The notes under the pieces are model-generated. The model ran no database searches. It worked only from the letters and a program-made list of their open reading frames with translations, and was not told the origin of the DNA. Made by a program: the position numbers and the translations under genes. From Pseudoalteromonas citrea (lineage in GTDB: Bacteria; Pseudomonadota; Gammaproteobacteria; Enterobacterales; Alteromonadaceae), in assembly GCF_000238375.3 (NCBI RefSeq), contig NZ_AHBZ03000027.1, positions 1-64,000 on the forward strand: DNA of 64,000 nucleotides, read 5' to 3'. This document shows positions 26,529 through 36,155 of this stretch, in pieces (position 1 is the stretch's first letter; each line of letters starts with the position of its first letter).

Positions 26529-27586
26529 TTAAACTGATTTGCTAGAGGTAAAACGATAAAGGTAAGCATATTCAGTTAATAGTTCAGAAAGTATTCTAAG
26601 GTCTTCACTAATAGGGATTAATTTTGGCTCCGACATGTGTTTAGGAGTGACTCGTAGTTGCTTTATCACCTTTAGGCTTTTCTTTCCATCAATGGCATAG
26701 GTTGCATATTGATTAGTTTGACTTGTTAACTGAATAAATGCTTGATAGACGTTATGTATGTGTGGTTCAAGTGGCGAGTTGAGAGTATTTAACGTGAGTC
26801 GGGTATTGTTAAGTAACTCAGTCCAATGTTTTAACTGCTCATGGTTTTTTTTTATCATCGGTTTCATCATTGGAATTACTACACGCCTATCAAATAGTGT
26901 GAGGTTGTCCGTAGTTGTAACGTATAAGCTTTCAAGCTTTGTAGCGCTTGAAGCAGAGAATTCTGAAAGTTGCTTTTGTAGTAATGAGGAAATAACATTT
27001 TCAATTTCCGATGTTTGGTGCTTAACATTTTGAATAAAGGTTTGTATTTTTATGCTCGTATAGTTTCTTTTCTCTACATCATCGGCGAGCTTTGCAATGG
27101 TTCTATGATGATTTACTAATTCACTGTATGTTTCATTAAGAATTAATATCTTCCATTGAGATGCATGTATTTCCAATAGCGATTTTACAGGGTTTAACTT
27201 AACATATTCGTTGTAATTGTGAACTGCGGTGATTAAGGGGAGCAATGGATTGTGATTTTTTAACTTTTTTAATTATTGATTGACTTGCTGGTAGTTATAA
27301 CCTTTTTTTATTTCGTGTAAGACTTTATATGCATTTATAGGCTTATTTTCTATGAATAGTGATTTTGCATTTTCTAGTTTAATAAGGTTGTCTTTTACTT
27401 GAGCAAGTTGGGTACTCCAGTTTGCTGAGTCATGACCGGCTAATATTACGAGCGCTTCGTATTGCGCTATTAAATCACGCTTTTGTATCGCGGTGTTTAG
27501 TGTGATTTCTTGCTGCTGAATATGACTGGGCTTACAAGCACTCAAGCTTATACAAAAGGTCAGTGTTGCTAATATTCTTTTTTCAT
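26529..27586 (-). pseudogene. Broken lipoprotein gene (poly-A frameshift and in-frame stop)
   Basis: Two open pieces read in one frame: 27273-27582 and 26529-27272. The upstream piece has a lipoprotein signal, RILATLTFCISLSACK, but no in-frame start near it. An ATG at 27586 with a good AAAGGA Shine-Dalgarno precedes six A residues (27583-27578); seven A would give MKKRILATLTF in frame. The pieces are separated by a TAA at 27273-27275, after QQVNQ, and the frame continues LKKLKNHNPLLPLIT. The downstream piece has only a TTG at 27245 and no ribosome-binding site. The simplest reading is one lipoprotein of about 350 residues, rich in helices, with two lesions. Sequencing error in the A run is possible. 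The family is unknown. Confidence 0.6.
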
Positions 27587-27820
27587 AAAAGTCCTTTTTT
27601 GTATACTTTAAAGTAGCAAAGAAAATAGAAAGGAAGCAAGTACATTTGGCGAATATGCACATATACTGAAGAAAGAAGTGATTGATATCATAAAGATTTA
27701 GCTTGCTGGCAGTCGAGCTTTGAACTAGCCTAGTAACCACAAACTAGTTATTAAGTGTGAACTATTCAAGGGCATACTGAACATGTTATATTTAGTCACA
27801 ACAGCACGGAGCGGCAGAAT

Positions 27821-30796
27821 GTGAATAGTAAAGCAGTGATAAAACAATGGACGTATCGTTTCCCAATCCTCACTTCAGTTATTATATATAGTTTATTAGG
27901 TGGGCTTTCTCTTTATTTGTCTACTCGTGCACATGGACTTGATATTTGGTATGCGAGTATGGTGTTTGGGTTGTTGTTATCGCAGCAAAGCTATCTTCAT
28001 TGGGGTAAACAATGCGCAGCCATCTTAGGCACTAACTTACTGCTTTATCTGAGTGTATTTCCACTGTCATCACATCTTGTGACTTCCTCTATTGTGAATG
28101 TCTTCGAGGCCATAGTTGTGGCTGTTTTAATGAAACAAGTTACATCGAAAAAACCAAGTCACCAAAGTGTATTTGATTTTACTGTGGTGTTATTTAATGT
28201 TTTATTATTGCCTGCATTACTTGGGGGTATTGCTAAAGCATTACTCGATATTACTTTCTCAACTAATGCGCTACTTGAGGTATTTGTTGGTACATTTTTG
28301 AGTAGTATTGTTGGAGCTATATCGGTTTTTCCTATTGGTTATTACCTCTATATCAGTAAGCAATCAGATTGGGTGAAGCATGATTTCAAGATGCCAGGAG
28401 CACTCGTCTTTATAATGATAACGGCTGTGGTTAACGTCTGTGCGCTAATATACATGCCGTACCCCTATGCCTATACGTCGCTCGCATTGGTATTGTCAAC
28501 ATTGTTTATGCCATTTTTAGGTGTTGCACTAAATATTTTATTAAACAGTATAATAAGTGTGTTATTTGTTTCTCTTGGCATAATCACACTACTGCCTGGC
28601 AAAAATTCAGAACTGTTTTTCCTTTTGCCTATGCTCATCACTTATCTAACACCGATCTTACTTGCGATCACAATAAATAAATATAAATTAGCTCATAACA
28701 AATTCACATCGGCAAATGAAACAATTCAGCGTATGTACGATTATACCCCTGTTGCAATGTTATCAATTGATAATAAGGGGGTCATTAATGCAGTAAGTGA
28801 ACAGTGGTTGAGCTTGTTAGGGTATCCAAGAGAGGCTGTGTTAGGTCGCCGAGCAATAGATTTCCTTACGCCTGCTTCTCGAGATTATGCGACTAATTAT
28901 GTTTTACCTGAATTTTTTAAGTTGGGTAAAGTCGAGCGGATCCGTTATCAGATGCATCACTATGATGGGCATATTATTGATGTAGAACTAACTAGTGTTA
29001 TGGAGCCTGAATCGCTGCGTGGTGGTAAGTACTTTAACTCTTTAGCTGTCATAAAAGACGTAACAACTGAGATCACATTAACTAAAAGGTTGGCACAAGA
29101 ACGTGAGTTACTAGAAACAACGCTTATGTCAATTGGCGATGGGGTTGTTGCTACCGATGTGAATGGATTGACGCGTTTTGTTAATCCAATCGCGGAAAGT
29201 CTATTAGGTGTTCGCGCGGGAGAGGCTTTGAATAAACCAGCAGAGCATTATATTCACTTAATTGATAGGCATGATTCTACGCGTCTACCGTGCCCTATAA
29301 GGCAAGTACTCGATAGCAGGGAAATGTATACCTTTGAACAAGATGCAATACTTGTTAGCAAGTCTGGTGTGCAATACAGCATTCAAGATAAAACAACACC
29401 TATTGTAACTTCCAAAGGAGAGCTTCAAGGTGTCGTTATGGTATTTCAAGACGTGACTGAGTTAGTTGCCAGTAATGATCGAATGGCATATCTAGCGCAG
29501 CATGATGCATTGACTGGATTACCCAATAGAACATTAGCACTGGATCGTCTGTATCAAGCATGTAGCAAACACTCTCGAGTTCCGCAAACATTTGCCGTTG
29601 CTTTTGTTGATGTCGATAATTTTAAGCATATCAATGATTCGTTCGGGCATGATTGTGGCGATGTTGTTTTACAAACTTTAGGCAAAAAGTTAAATACTAT
29701 TTTGAGATCCAGTGATACTGCTGCGAGGCTTGGAGGAGATGAGTTTTTATTATTATTGCATGGCGTTACCGATAGACAGGCGGTTTCCCAAATTTATGAA
29801 AAATTAAATAGGGCGATTAGTGAACCTATTGTTGTAAACAAACAAAGTGTGTCTGTGTCTATTAGTATCGGGGTATGTGTTTTTCCTGAAGATGGTCTTG
29901 AGCCAGATACTTTACTTAAACGTGCAGATGAAGCCATGTACCAAGCTAAATCTCATGGCAGAAACCGCTTGAGCTTTTATAGCCAGTCCGCAATGCAAAG
30001 CTCATTGAGCCATGTGCAGTTACAGGGGTTAATTAACGAAAATCACAAAAGAAGTGAAGATATGTTCGTTATGACACCTTTAATTAGAGCTGTTGATCAT
30101 AGTATTCAAGGTATTGTTGTTGATTTTGACCAAGGCAGATGGCTGCCTGAACATAAAGGGTTAGATGTTTTCGTCTTGGCTCGACAACAAAGCCTGTTTT
30201 CTCAAATAAACGATTTGTGGTTTTTAGGGTTAAACCATGTTTTATCTGAGGTAGCTACGCATGGTGTTAGGGATATTATTGTTCGTATAAATGACGAGCA
30301 GATTCTCAGTGATGAATTTTATCATGGCCTCAAATCCAGTATCAAAGATTTAAATGTAAATCCGAGTAAATTGGTATTGAGCTTTCAAGAGTCTGTATTA
30401 TGCCATGGCAGCAAGACGGTTATTGATGCGGTGAGCAGACTAAAAGCACTTGGCCTACGTCTAGATGTGAGTGAATTTGGTGTACATAGTATCTCTTTGG
30501 ACTTTTTAAATTTACTGCCGTTAGATTCCGTGACTCTGGGGGAGGGGTTAACATCGCAAATGGAAACTGAACAGCACAATGAAACATTGACTTATTCATT
30601 AGTTAAGTTGGCGAAAAGCCTGAATCTTACGTGTTGCGCTGTGACAGTCTCAACGTCATACCAAGCAACTTTATTAGAAGCTATGGGGTGTGACCATTTA
30701 CTTGGAAATTACTTTTATAAAACGGTAAATATTGAGCAGCTCAATGTACTTATTGATACACCACAGGATGTTATGCTGGTTAGTTCAAATCAGTAG
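27821..30796 (+). CDS. MASE1-PAS-PAS-GGDEF protein with degenerate EAL domain
   Basis: A 991-residue inner-membrane signalling protein starting at GTG 27821 (GGAG 9 nt upstream). The N-terminal 290 residues contain about eight hydrophobic helices of MASE1 type. Two PAS domains follow (about 300-410 with YTPVAMLSIDNKG, 425-545 with LMSIGDGVVATDVNG). The GGDEF domain has an intact GGDEF at 638-642 with an upstream RSSD, the expected inhibitory I-site (RxxD five residues before). The C-terminal 250 residues have the EAL fold order but no EAL and no DDFGTG (EFGVHS instead), so phosphodiesterase activity is unlikely. Expected activity is c-di-GMP synthesis. Its 3' end overlaps the convergent gene by 17 bp. 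Confidence 0.88.
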   Translation: MNSKAVIKQWTYRFPILTSVIIYSLLGGLSLYLSTRAHGLDIWYASMVFGLLLSQQSYLHWGKQCAAILGTNLLLYLSVFPLSSHLVTSSIVNVFEAIVVAVLMKQVTSKKPSHQSVFDFTVVLFNVLLLPALLGGIAKALLDITFSTNALLEVFVGTFLSSIVGAISVFPIGYYLYISKQSDWVKHDFKMPGALVFIMITAVVNVCALIYMPYPYAYTSLALVLSTLFMPFLGVALNILLNSIISVLFVSLGIITLLPGKNSELFFLLPMLITYLTPILLAITINKYKLAHNKFTSANETIQRMYDYTPVAMLSIDNKGVINAVSEQWLSLLGYPREAVLGRRAIDFLTPASRDYATNYVLPEFFKLGKVERIRYQMHHYDGHIIDVELTSVMEPESLRGGKYFNSLAVIKDVTTEITLTKRLAQERELLETTLMSIGDGVVATDVNGLTRFVNPIAESLLGVRAGEALNKPAEHYIHLIDRHDSTRLPCPIRQVLDSREMYTFEQDAILVSKSGVQYSIQDKTTPIVTSKGELQGVVMVFQDVTELVASNDRMAYLAQHDALTGLPNRTLALDRLYQACSKHSRVPQTFAVAFVDVDNFKHINDSFGHDCGDVVLQTLGKKLNTILRSSDTAARLGGDEFLLLLHGVTDRQAVSQIYEKLNRAISEPIVVNKQSVSVSISIGVCVFPEDGLEPDTLLKRADEAMYQAKSHGRNRLSFYSQSAMQSSLSHVQLQGLINENHKRSEDMFVMTPLIRAVDHSIQGIVVDFDQGRWLPEHKGLDVFVLARQQSLFSQINDLWFLGLNHVLSEVATHGVRDIIVRINDEQILSDEFYHGLKSSIKDLNVNPSKLVLSFQESVLCHGSKTVIDAVSRLKALGLRLDVSEFGVHSISLDFLNLLPLDSVTLGEGLTSQMETEQHNETLTYSLVKLAKSLNLTCCAVTVSTSYQATLLEAMGCDHLLGNYFYKTVNIEQLNVLIDTPQDVMLVSSNQ

Positions 30797-32501
30797 TTAG
30801 GCCAGTTAGTTCTTGAATAAGCATAAATAAATTACATTTAGATGTGGGTTTTGCAAAGTAATAGCCTTGTATACGCTCGATGTCGAGTTCTGAACATATT
30901 GCAACCTGTTGTGCAGACTCAACGCCTTCCGCTACAACAGAAATTCTCAGTTGATGTAGCATACTGCTGAGGCCTTTTAGAATATGATAGTACCTTGGTA
31001 GTACGTGTACTTTATCTAATAATGATTTATCCAGTTTAACTATGTCTATTGGAAAAGTGAGTAGGTGTGAAATTGAAGAGTATCCTGTGCCAAAGTCATC
31101 CAAGGCAATAAGGCAATTTAATGCCTTGATTGCATTTACACTGTCATGAACCGCATCATCTGATCCGAGTAAAGCCGTTTCCGTAAGCTCAAAAACAATA
31201 TTCTCTCCTTTTGCCTGATATTTCTCTAATGCACTTTGTATGAAAGCTGGGAGGTCTACATCTCTTAACTGCAGCGGGGATAAGTTAATTGCCATTTTAA
31301 TTGTATAACCTAGCTTTCGACTTATGACCGTTTGTTGATAAATTGACGTATCAATGATCCAGCGACCTAAGGCATCGATTAGACGAGACTCTTCGGCAAT
31401 ATTCATGAACTCTTGTGGATTAGTGTTCAATTTAGCTTTGGGCCAGCGTATCAGTGCTTCGCACGATACAACATGTCGGCTTTGTGTATCAACGATGGGC
31501 TGATAATACATTTCTAATTCTTGATGCTCACATGCTTGGCGCAAATCTACCTCAATACGGTATTTTCTCTGAAAATCTTGTTCCATATTATCTTCAAAGA
31601 GACAGGCTTTATTTTTCCCTAATTGCTTCGCTCTATACATGGCTATATCTGCATAACGCATTAAATCTTCAACAGTTTGGCCATTTAGTGGGTGCAGAGC
31701 AATACCAATACTGCCAGTGACGTGAATACAGCGCTTGTCAATGATCACCGGTTGATTGACTAGGGTAAGGATCCTATTTGCATGCCGTTCTATATATAGC
31801 GGAGAATTAAATGAGGTGAGTATAAAAGCAAATTCATCACCCCCAATGCGCGCCACAAGGTCATTTTGCTGTAGCACGCTTTTAAATCGCAGCGCAACTT
31901 CTTGAAGTAATACATTGCCAATGTCGTGTCCAAAGCTGTCATTAATATTTTTGAAGTTATCTAAATCTAACTGTAAAACTGCCAAGTTTGCATTGTAAGT
32001 TCTATTCGCAATGATCGCGCGTTGCAGTGCTTCGCCAAAATAATATCGATTGTATAAGCCTGTTAAGTGATCATTCTCTGCGAGCTCTTTTACTTTTTGA
32101 TAGCTATCAATAAGTTTGTTCTCTAATTCAAAGCGTTTTTTAGCTTGCATTAATGCGCGTTTCAACTGGCTTGCGTTAATTTCTGATTTGAGTAAAAAAT
32201 CTTGCGCTCCCGCATCAATACTTTTTAGAATAATAGATTCGGAGTGCTCATTACTGATCATCACGACAGCCACTTTATTTATCCAAGAGCGACGTTTTAA
32301 TTCTACTAGCATTTCAATGCCATTCATTTTTGGCATCATGTAGTCTAGTAATATTATATCAAAATGATCGTGTTCTATGAGATAAAGTGCCTGTTCAGCG
32401 GTATTTACGACGGTGAGAGACTCACTATTGTTTGTTGAGTTGAGTGAGCGCTGAATAGACTTGCTGTCTACAATGTCATCGTCGATTAAAAGTATATTCA
32501 T
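30780..32501 (-). CDS. Response regulator with GGDEF and EAL domains
   Basis: A 573-residue protein. ATG 32501 (MNILLIDDD) is chosen because the receiver domain starts there and it lies 7 nt after the previous stop; the longer frame to 32546 adds unrelated residues. The receiver has phospho-acceptor D53 in LLDYMMPKMNG. The GGDEF motif (ARIGGDEFAFIL) is intact but the I-site is not RxxD. The EAL domain carries CEALIRW, NLSPLQL, ELTETALLG, LDDFGTGYSSISHL and VVAEGVES, all hallmarks of an active phosphodiesterase. It is the last gene of a kinase - response regulator - effector operon, so phosphorylation probably sets c-di-GMP turnover. Confidence 0.92.
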   Translation of the reverse strand: MNILLIDDDIVDSKSIQRSLNSTNNSESLTVVNTAEQALYLIEHDHFDIILLDYMMPKMNGIEMLVELKRRSWINKVAVVMISNEHSESIILKSIDAGAQDFLLKSEINASQLKRALMQAKKRFELENKLIDSYQKVKELAENDHLTGLYNRYYFGEALQRAIIANRTYNANLAVLQLDLDNFKNINDSFGHDIGNVLLQEVALRFKSVLQQNDLVARIGGDEFAFILTSFNSPLYIERHANRILTLVNQPVIIDKRCIHVTGSIGIALHPLNGQTVEDLMRYADIAMYRAKQLGKNKACLFEDNMEQDFQRKYRIEVDLRQACEHQELEMYYQPIVDTQSRHVVSCEALIRWPKAKLNTNPQEFMNIAEESRLIDALGRWIIDTSIYQQTVISRKLGYTIKMAINLSPLQLRDVDLPAFIQSALEKYQAKGENIVFELTETALLGSDDAVHDSVNAIKALNCLIALDDFGTGYSSISHLLTFPIDIVKLDKSLLDKVHVLPRYYHILKGLSSMLHQLRISVVAEGVESAQQVAICSELDIERIQGYYFAKPTSKCNLFMLIQELTGLTTDLN

Positions 32502-32508
32502 AATACGG

Positions 32509-32925
32509 CTAACCTTTAGGCAATTGTAGAATGCGCCAATACCCATCTAAGACATCGACCACATCCAAAAATTGATCGCTCACGCGGTCTTTAAGAAAGT
32601 AGCCTGCAATATGTTTCTTATAGCTCTTAACAATGTCTTGTTCATTATCGGAGGTGGTTAGTACAAATATTACAATGTCATTCAACATGTCATCATTACG
32701 GATAGTATCTAAAAACTCTAGGCCACTCATACGCGGCATTTGTAAATCGAGTAATACAATAAATGGTTTGGTTATGGTCTCTTCTCGAAGTAGTTCTAAT
32801 GCATGTACTCCATCAATTGCTCGTGTGATCTTGTTTAATATTTTGCGTTTTTTAAAGCTTCTCACAATACTCATAAAATCAATATCATCATCTTCGACGA
32901 GCAATACATTCAAGTCATGGTTCAT
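32509..32925 (-). CDS. Single-domain response regulator (Rcp1-like)
   Basis: A 138-residue CheY-like receiver without output domain: acidic pair VEDDDID near the N-terminus, phospho-acceptor D60 in IVLLDLQMPRMSG, a switch threonine in VLTTSDNE, and the lysine in GYFLKDRVS. The start ATG (32925-32923) shares one base with the kinase stop (TAATG), showing translational coupling. It probably carries phosphate from the kinase or acts as a phosphate sink next to the REC-GGDEF-EAL protein. Confidence 0.92.
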   Translation of the reverse strand: MNHDLNVLLVEDDDIDFMSIVRSFKKRKILNKITRAIDGVHALELLREETITKPFIVLLDLQMPRMSGLEFLDTIRNDDMLNDIVIFVLTTSDNEQDIVKSYKKHIAGYFLKDRVSDQFLDVVDVLDGYWRILQLPKG

Positions 32926-34043
32926 TATTTAATCCTTTTGAATGGAGGCTGTTGAGTTGGTACAGATGGCCAAGTCACTAAAAATGAGGTGCCATTAGGT
33001 TGGTCAATTAATGTAATATCCCCAGCGTAATGATTTGCAATTTTTTTACAAATCGCTAGCCCAATCCCAGATCCTTCTTGCTGATCTCTTGGCTTAAGAG
33101 TCTGAAACATTTCAAAGATTTTTGAGCTGTACTGAGGGTCTATACCAGGCCCATCATCGGTGACTTTGATTAAGTAAAAGCCTTTTTTCTCTTCTATTGT
33201 TACGTCAATGTTCCCGTGGTCAAGGTGGTGATGCTTGATGGCATTTGCTAATAAATTGCGTAACACGATAGCGATTGCATCTTTTTGTAATGACACGATT
33301 AATTCACAACACGATAGGTTAAATTCTTTATCTATACATATCATGTCAAATTGTTCGAGTACGAGGTCTTTGAAAGAAAACTCTTCTTTTTCATGCGGGG
33401 TTTGGTTTACGCGAGAGTAAGTGAGCATGTCATTGAGCAACTGTGTCATCCGGTTGATACGACTTTTGATCAGTTCAAAGTTTTCAATCGCACCAACAGG
33501 TAATTCGCTTCGGTGATCTTCATCTATCCATGATACGAGTTTTGCTATAGCAGTTAAGGGGGCTTTGAGGTCGTGAGAGGCCATATAAGCAAACTGATCA
33601 AGATCATCATTAGACTTTCTCAGTTTTTCAATTAACTCTTCTCGTTCGGTAACATCTGTCGCTATGCCGAGTATATAGGTACGTCCATCAATGGCTTCAA
33701 AGCGCTTTTTACGGGTGAGTAGCGTTCTTATTCTGTGATCAGGAAATGTGATTGTTTCTACAGTTTCACTATATCCTTGCTCGAACGCTTCTTTATCCCT
33801 AGCCAAAAAGAGTTCGGCCTCTTTTGGCTGGTAGTCCTCAACGGTTGTGTAGCCAATGACTTTATCTCTGATATTAGTGGGATACATCGAGAGAAAAGCT
33901 GAGTTTGCTTTAACTATTTTAAAACTATCATTTTTGACGAATGCATAATCGGGCATATTTTCAAAAAGTAAATCATTAAACTCAGCCTGATCATAAGCGG
34001 AAATATTAAACTCAGCTGTGTCTGAAGGACTTTTTTTATCCAT
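32925..34043 (-). CDS. PAS-domain sensor histidine kinase
   Basis: A 372-residue cytoplasmic kinase with no membrane segment. A PAS/PAC domain spans about 25-135 (FENMPDYAFVKNDSF, ending GIATDVTERE). The HisKA H-box FAYMASHDLKAPLTAI has the phospho-acceptor H157. The HATPase_c domain has the N-box LRNLLANAIKHHH and G-boxes DDGPGIDP and GSGIGLAICKK. ATG 34043 has AAGGAA upstream. It heads the operon with two response regulators. The resemblance is to kinases paired with Rcp1-type regulators, but no bilin GAF domain is present, so the signal is unknown. Confidence 0.92.
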   Translation of the reverse strand: MDKKSPSDTAEFNISAYDQAEFNDLLFENMPDYAFVKNDSFKIVKANSAFLSMYPTNIRDKVIGYTTVEDYQPKEAELFLARDKEAFEQGYSETVETITFPDHRIRTLLTRKKRFEAIDGRTYILGIATDVTEREELIEKLRKSNDDLDQFAYMASHDLKAPLTAIAKLVSWIDEDHRSELPVGAIENFELIKSRINRMTQLLNDMLTYSRVNQTPHEKEEFSFKDLVLEQFDMICIDKEFNLSCCELIVSLQKDAIAIVLRNLLANAIKHHHLDHGNIDVTIEEKKGFYLIKVTDDGPGIDPQYSSKIFEMFQTLKPRDQQEGSGIGLAICKKIANHYAGDITLIDQPNGTSFLVTWPSVPTQQPPFKRIK

Positions 34044-34289
34044 GTCTCAATTCCTTAGAGTACCGTGACTACAAATCGCTTGAACAGTATTTACACCTCT
34101 AAGGTATAGTCGGTTTTTACTAAAATAGAAAATAAAGAAGCGATAATCTTGGGTGTTTATTTGGGAGTTGTATTGTACTTTTTTGTTCTGAGCGTCAGCA
34201 TGGGGGGTCAAGGTCGTTTAGCGAAACTGACGGCAAAAAATAGAGGTTAATCATGGCGAGGGTACCCCGCCATATTTATGTGATATTTG

Positions 34290-34697
34290 TTATTGGCACT
34301 TTATTGTAGCGTAAAGCTGATAGCATTGATTTTTGCTGCCAGTACTCTTATAAGTCCAGCTTTTGCCATACCAGTCGAAATTCGCATATGAAGACTCATC
34401 TTCACCGCATTTGATTGTGCTACCTGAAATTTCTTGATTATGGCCACGTTCTTCACAGAACTGATTACCATTGGTAGAGCCAACAAAAAATGATTGAAGG
34501 CGACCATTTACCCATACTTTAGGACCATAGTAAGTAGTTGAGCTTGCTGAAAAAACACCATCTTTGTCGAATAGTTCAACTTCCGCTTTGTCGAAGCTGA
34601 CAGTATCTACTGCTGAGTTTAGAGTGATGATGTCTGATTGTGCTACGACGCTTGCAGTTGAAAGTACGGCAAATAAGCCAAGTGCTAATGTTTTCAT
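34290..34697 (-). CDS. Small secreted cysteine-containing protein, hypothetical
   Basis: A 135-residue exported protein. ATG 34697 is chosen since AAAGGA lies 7 nt upstream; the ATG at 34703 would be 1 nt from it. The signal peptide is MKTLALGLFAVLSTASVVA, cleaved before QSD. The mature part has four cysteines (in QFCEERG, IKCGED, NQCYQL and a terminal TIKCQ), suggesting two disulphides, and a Tyr/Trp-rich centre (YYGPKVWVNG, FDWYGKSWTYKS). The gene is monocistronic. I do not recognise a family. Confidence 0.7.
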   Translation of the reverse strand: MKTLALGLFAVLSTASVVAQSDIITLNSAVDTVSFDKAEVELFDKDGVFSASSTTYYGPKVWVNGRLQSFFVGSTNGNQFCEERGHNQEISGSTIKCGEDESSYANFDWYGKSWTYKSTGSKNQCYQLYATIKCQ

Positions 34698-34808
34698 ATT
34701 CATATCCTTTTAATGTTATTAGAGTTCCCAAGTATTAAAACGTGAACATGTGTACTTTTTAGTTACAATTTATTTAATTTATATTAATGATTGCCGTGTG
34801 AAATATAG

Positions 34809-36146
34809 TTATAGCCTGTCGGCTACAGTTGCATATTGATAGAAGGCGAGCTGGCCTAAGCGCCTAAATTTTGGAAAGGGAACATAAGGCAGTGACGTAT
34901 TATATAAAGGTAAATTAGGGGGAGACTGGCCGGAAATTTGCTGTGCGAGTCTAAAGGCTGCTTGTGCGCTAAAGCTTACACCTGCGCCGCAATATCCTAA
35001 GATATACCCAATACTGTCTTTAAAATTAACATGGGGCATATCATCTAACGTCGCCGCAACAAATCCACTCCAGTAATAGTCATGTGATATCCCATTCAAG
35101 CAAGGAAAGCAATCGGTTAGCCCTTGTTTCAGGCCTTTCAAGAACCTTGGATGTTGCTGTTGAGACGCAAACACAGCGCCCCTTCCACCAAATAAAAGCC
35201 GTTTGTCAGGGAGCAAACGATAGTAATATTTTAATGTACGTGTATCCATCGTGACTTGGTGTGTTTTTAGCCCCGTTAAGCTTAATTCGAGCTGGTTTAG
35301 AGGGCGCGTCACCATTATGCTGCTCATTATTGGGATATAGCGATTGTTAATAATGGGGTGAGTTACTTTGTTATTATAGGCATTTCCAGCGAAAACAATA
35401 TTTTTTGCACGAATGGAAATAGACGTATCATTAATAACAAGTTCATGTCCGTTACTTGTAGAGTGTGACGAGCGCACCAAGCTATTTTCAAATAACGTTA
35501 CTCCTGCGTTAAGCGTTATTTGTCTATACCCGAGTAACAATTTTAGTGGATTTATGCCAAACCCATCAGACAGTCGCATTGCACCATATGCTTGAGCATG
35601 GTTCATGAAATGTGCTTTTAAATGCTCTTTAGATAAGAGCGTCGCACTATCGCCTAACTCGGTTAAAAGTTTGGTTTGTTCTTTAAGACTTTGCATTGCA
35701 TTAAGAGAGTGCGCGACTTTTAAGTAGCCCCTTTCTTGGCTGTCACATGCAATTGAGTGCTCTGTTATTAAGTTACTTACACGTTCAACTGATTCACTGA
35801 ATTCAGAATATATCCCTTTAGCGACCGACATGCCCCACTTATTGACAATTTTTGGGTAACTAAGCCGACCTGAACCTTTTAATACAAAACCCGCATTGCG
35901 CGCGCTTGCGCCATACCCTACCTGATTGGCCTCAATGACACAGCAATCTATATTATAGTGAGATGCTAAGTAATATGCGGTGAGTAATCCGCTAAAGCCC
36001 CCACCAATGATGGCTACTTCAAAAGTTTGTGATGAGGCTGGTGGTGGTTTGGGGGTAGGCAGCGTGGTGCTACTCGCCCAATAACTGGCCGCATATGGCT
36101 GAGCTTGGCAATGGGGGTGAGTGAGAGGGTCATAGTATTTTTTCAT
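34809..36146 (-). CDS. FAD-dependent oxidoreductase, DAO family (PuuB-like)
   Basis: A 445-residue soluble flavoenzyme. The FAD-binding fingerprint FEVAIIGGGFSGLLTAYYLA is preceded by a short N-terminal segment with the YAASYWA motif often seen in gamma-glutamylputrescine oxidases. A GYGASARNAGF motif and a C-terminal GYCGAGVSFSAQAAFRLAQ further support the family. The expected reaction is oxidative deamination of an amine or amino-acid derivative. It lies 9 nt downstream of a GNAT gene, so acylation and oxidation of a common amine is plausible. The substrate is not determined. Confidence 0.85.
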   Translation of the reverse strand: MKKYYDPLTHPHCQAQPYAASYWASSTTLPTPKPPPASSQTFEVAIIGGGFSGLLTAYYLASHYNIDCCVIEANQVGYGASARNAGFVLKGSGRLSYPKIVNKWGMSVAKGIYSEFSESVERVSNLITEHSIACDSQERGYLKVAHSLNAMQSLKEQTKLLTELGDSATLLSKEHLKAHFMNHAQAYGAMRLSDGFGINPLKLLLGYRQITLNAGVTLFENSLVRSSHSTSNGHELVINDTSISIRAKNIVFAGNAYNNKVTHPIINNRYIPIMSSIMVTRPLNQLELSLTGLKTHQVTMDTRTLKYYYRLLPDKRLLFGGRGAVFASQQQHPRFLKGLKQGLTDCFPCLNGISHDYYWSGFVAATLDDMPHVNFKDSIGYILGYCGAGVSFSAQAAFRLAQQISGQSPPNLPLYNTSLPYVPFPKFRRLGQLAFYQYATVADRL

Positions 36147-36155
36147 GGGTAAAAC

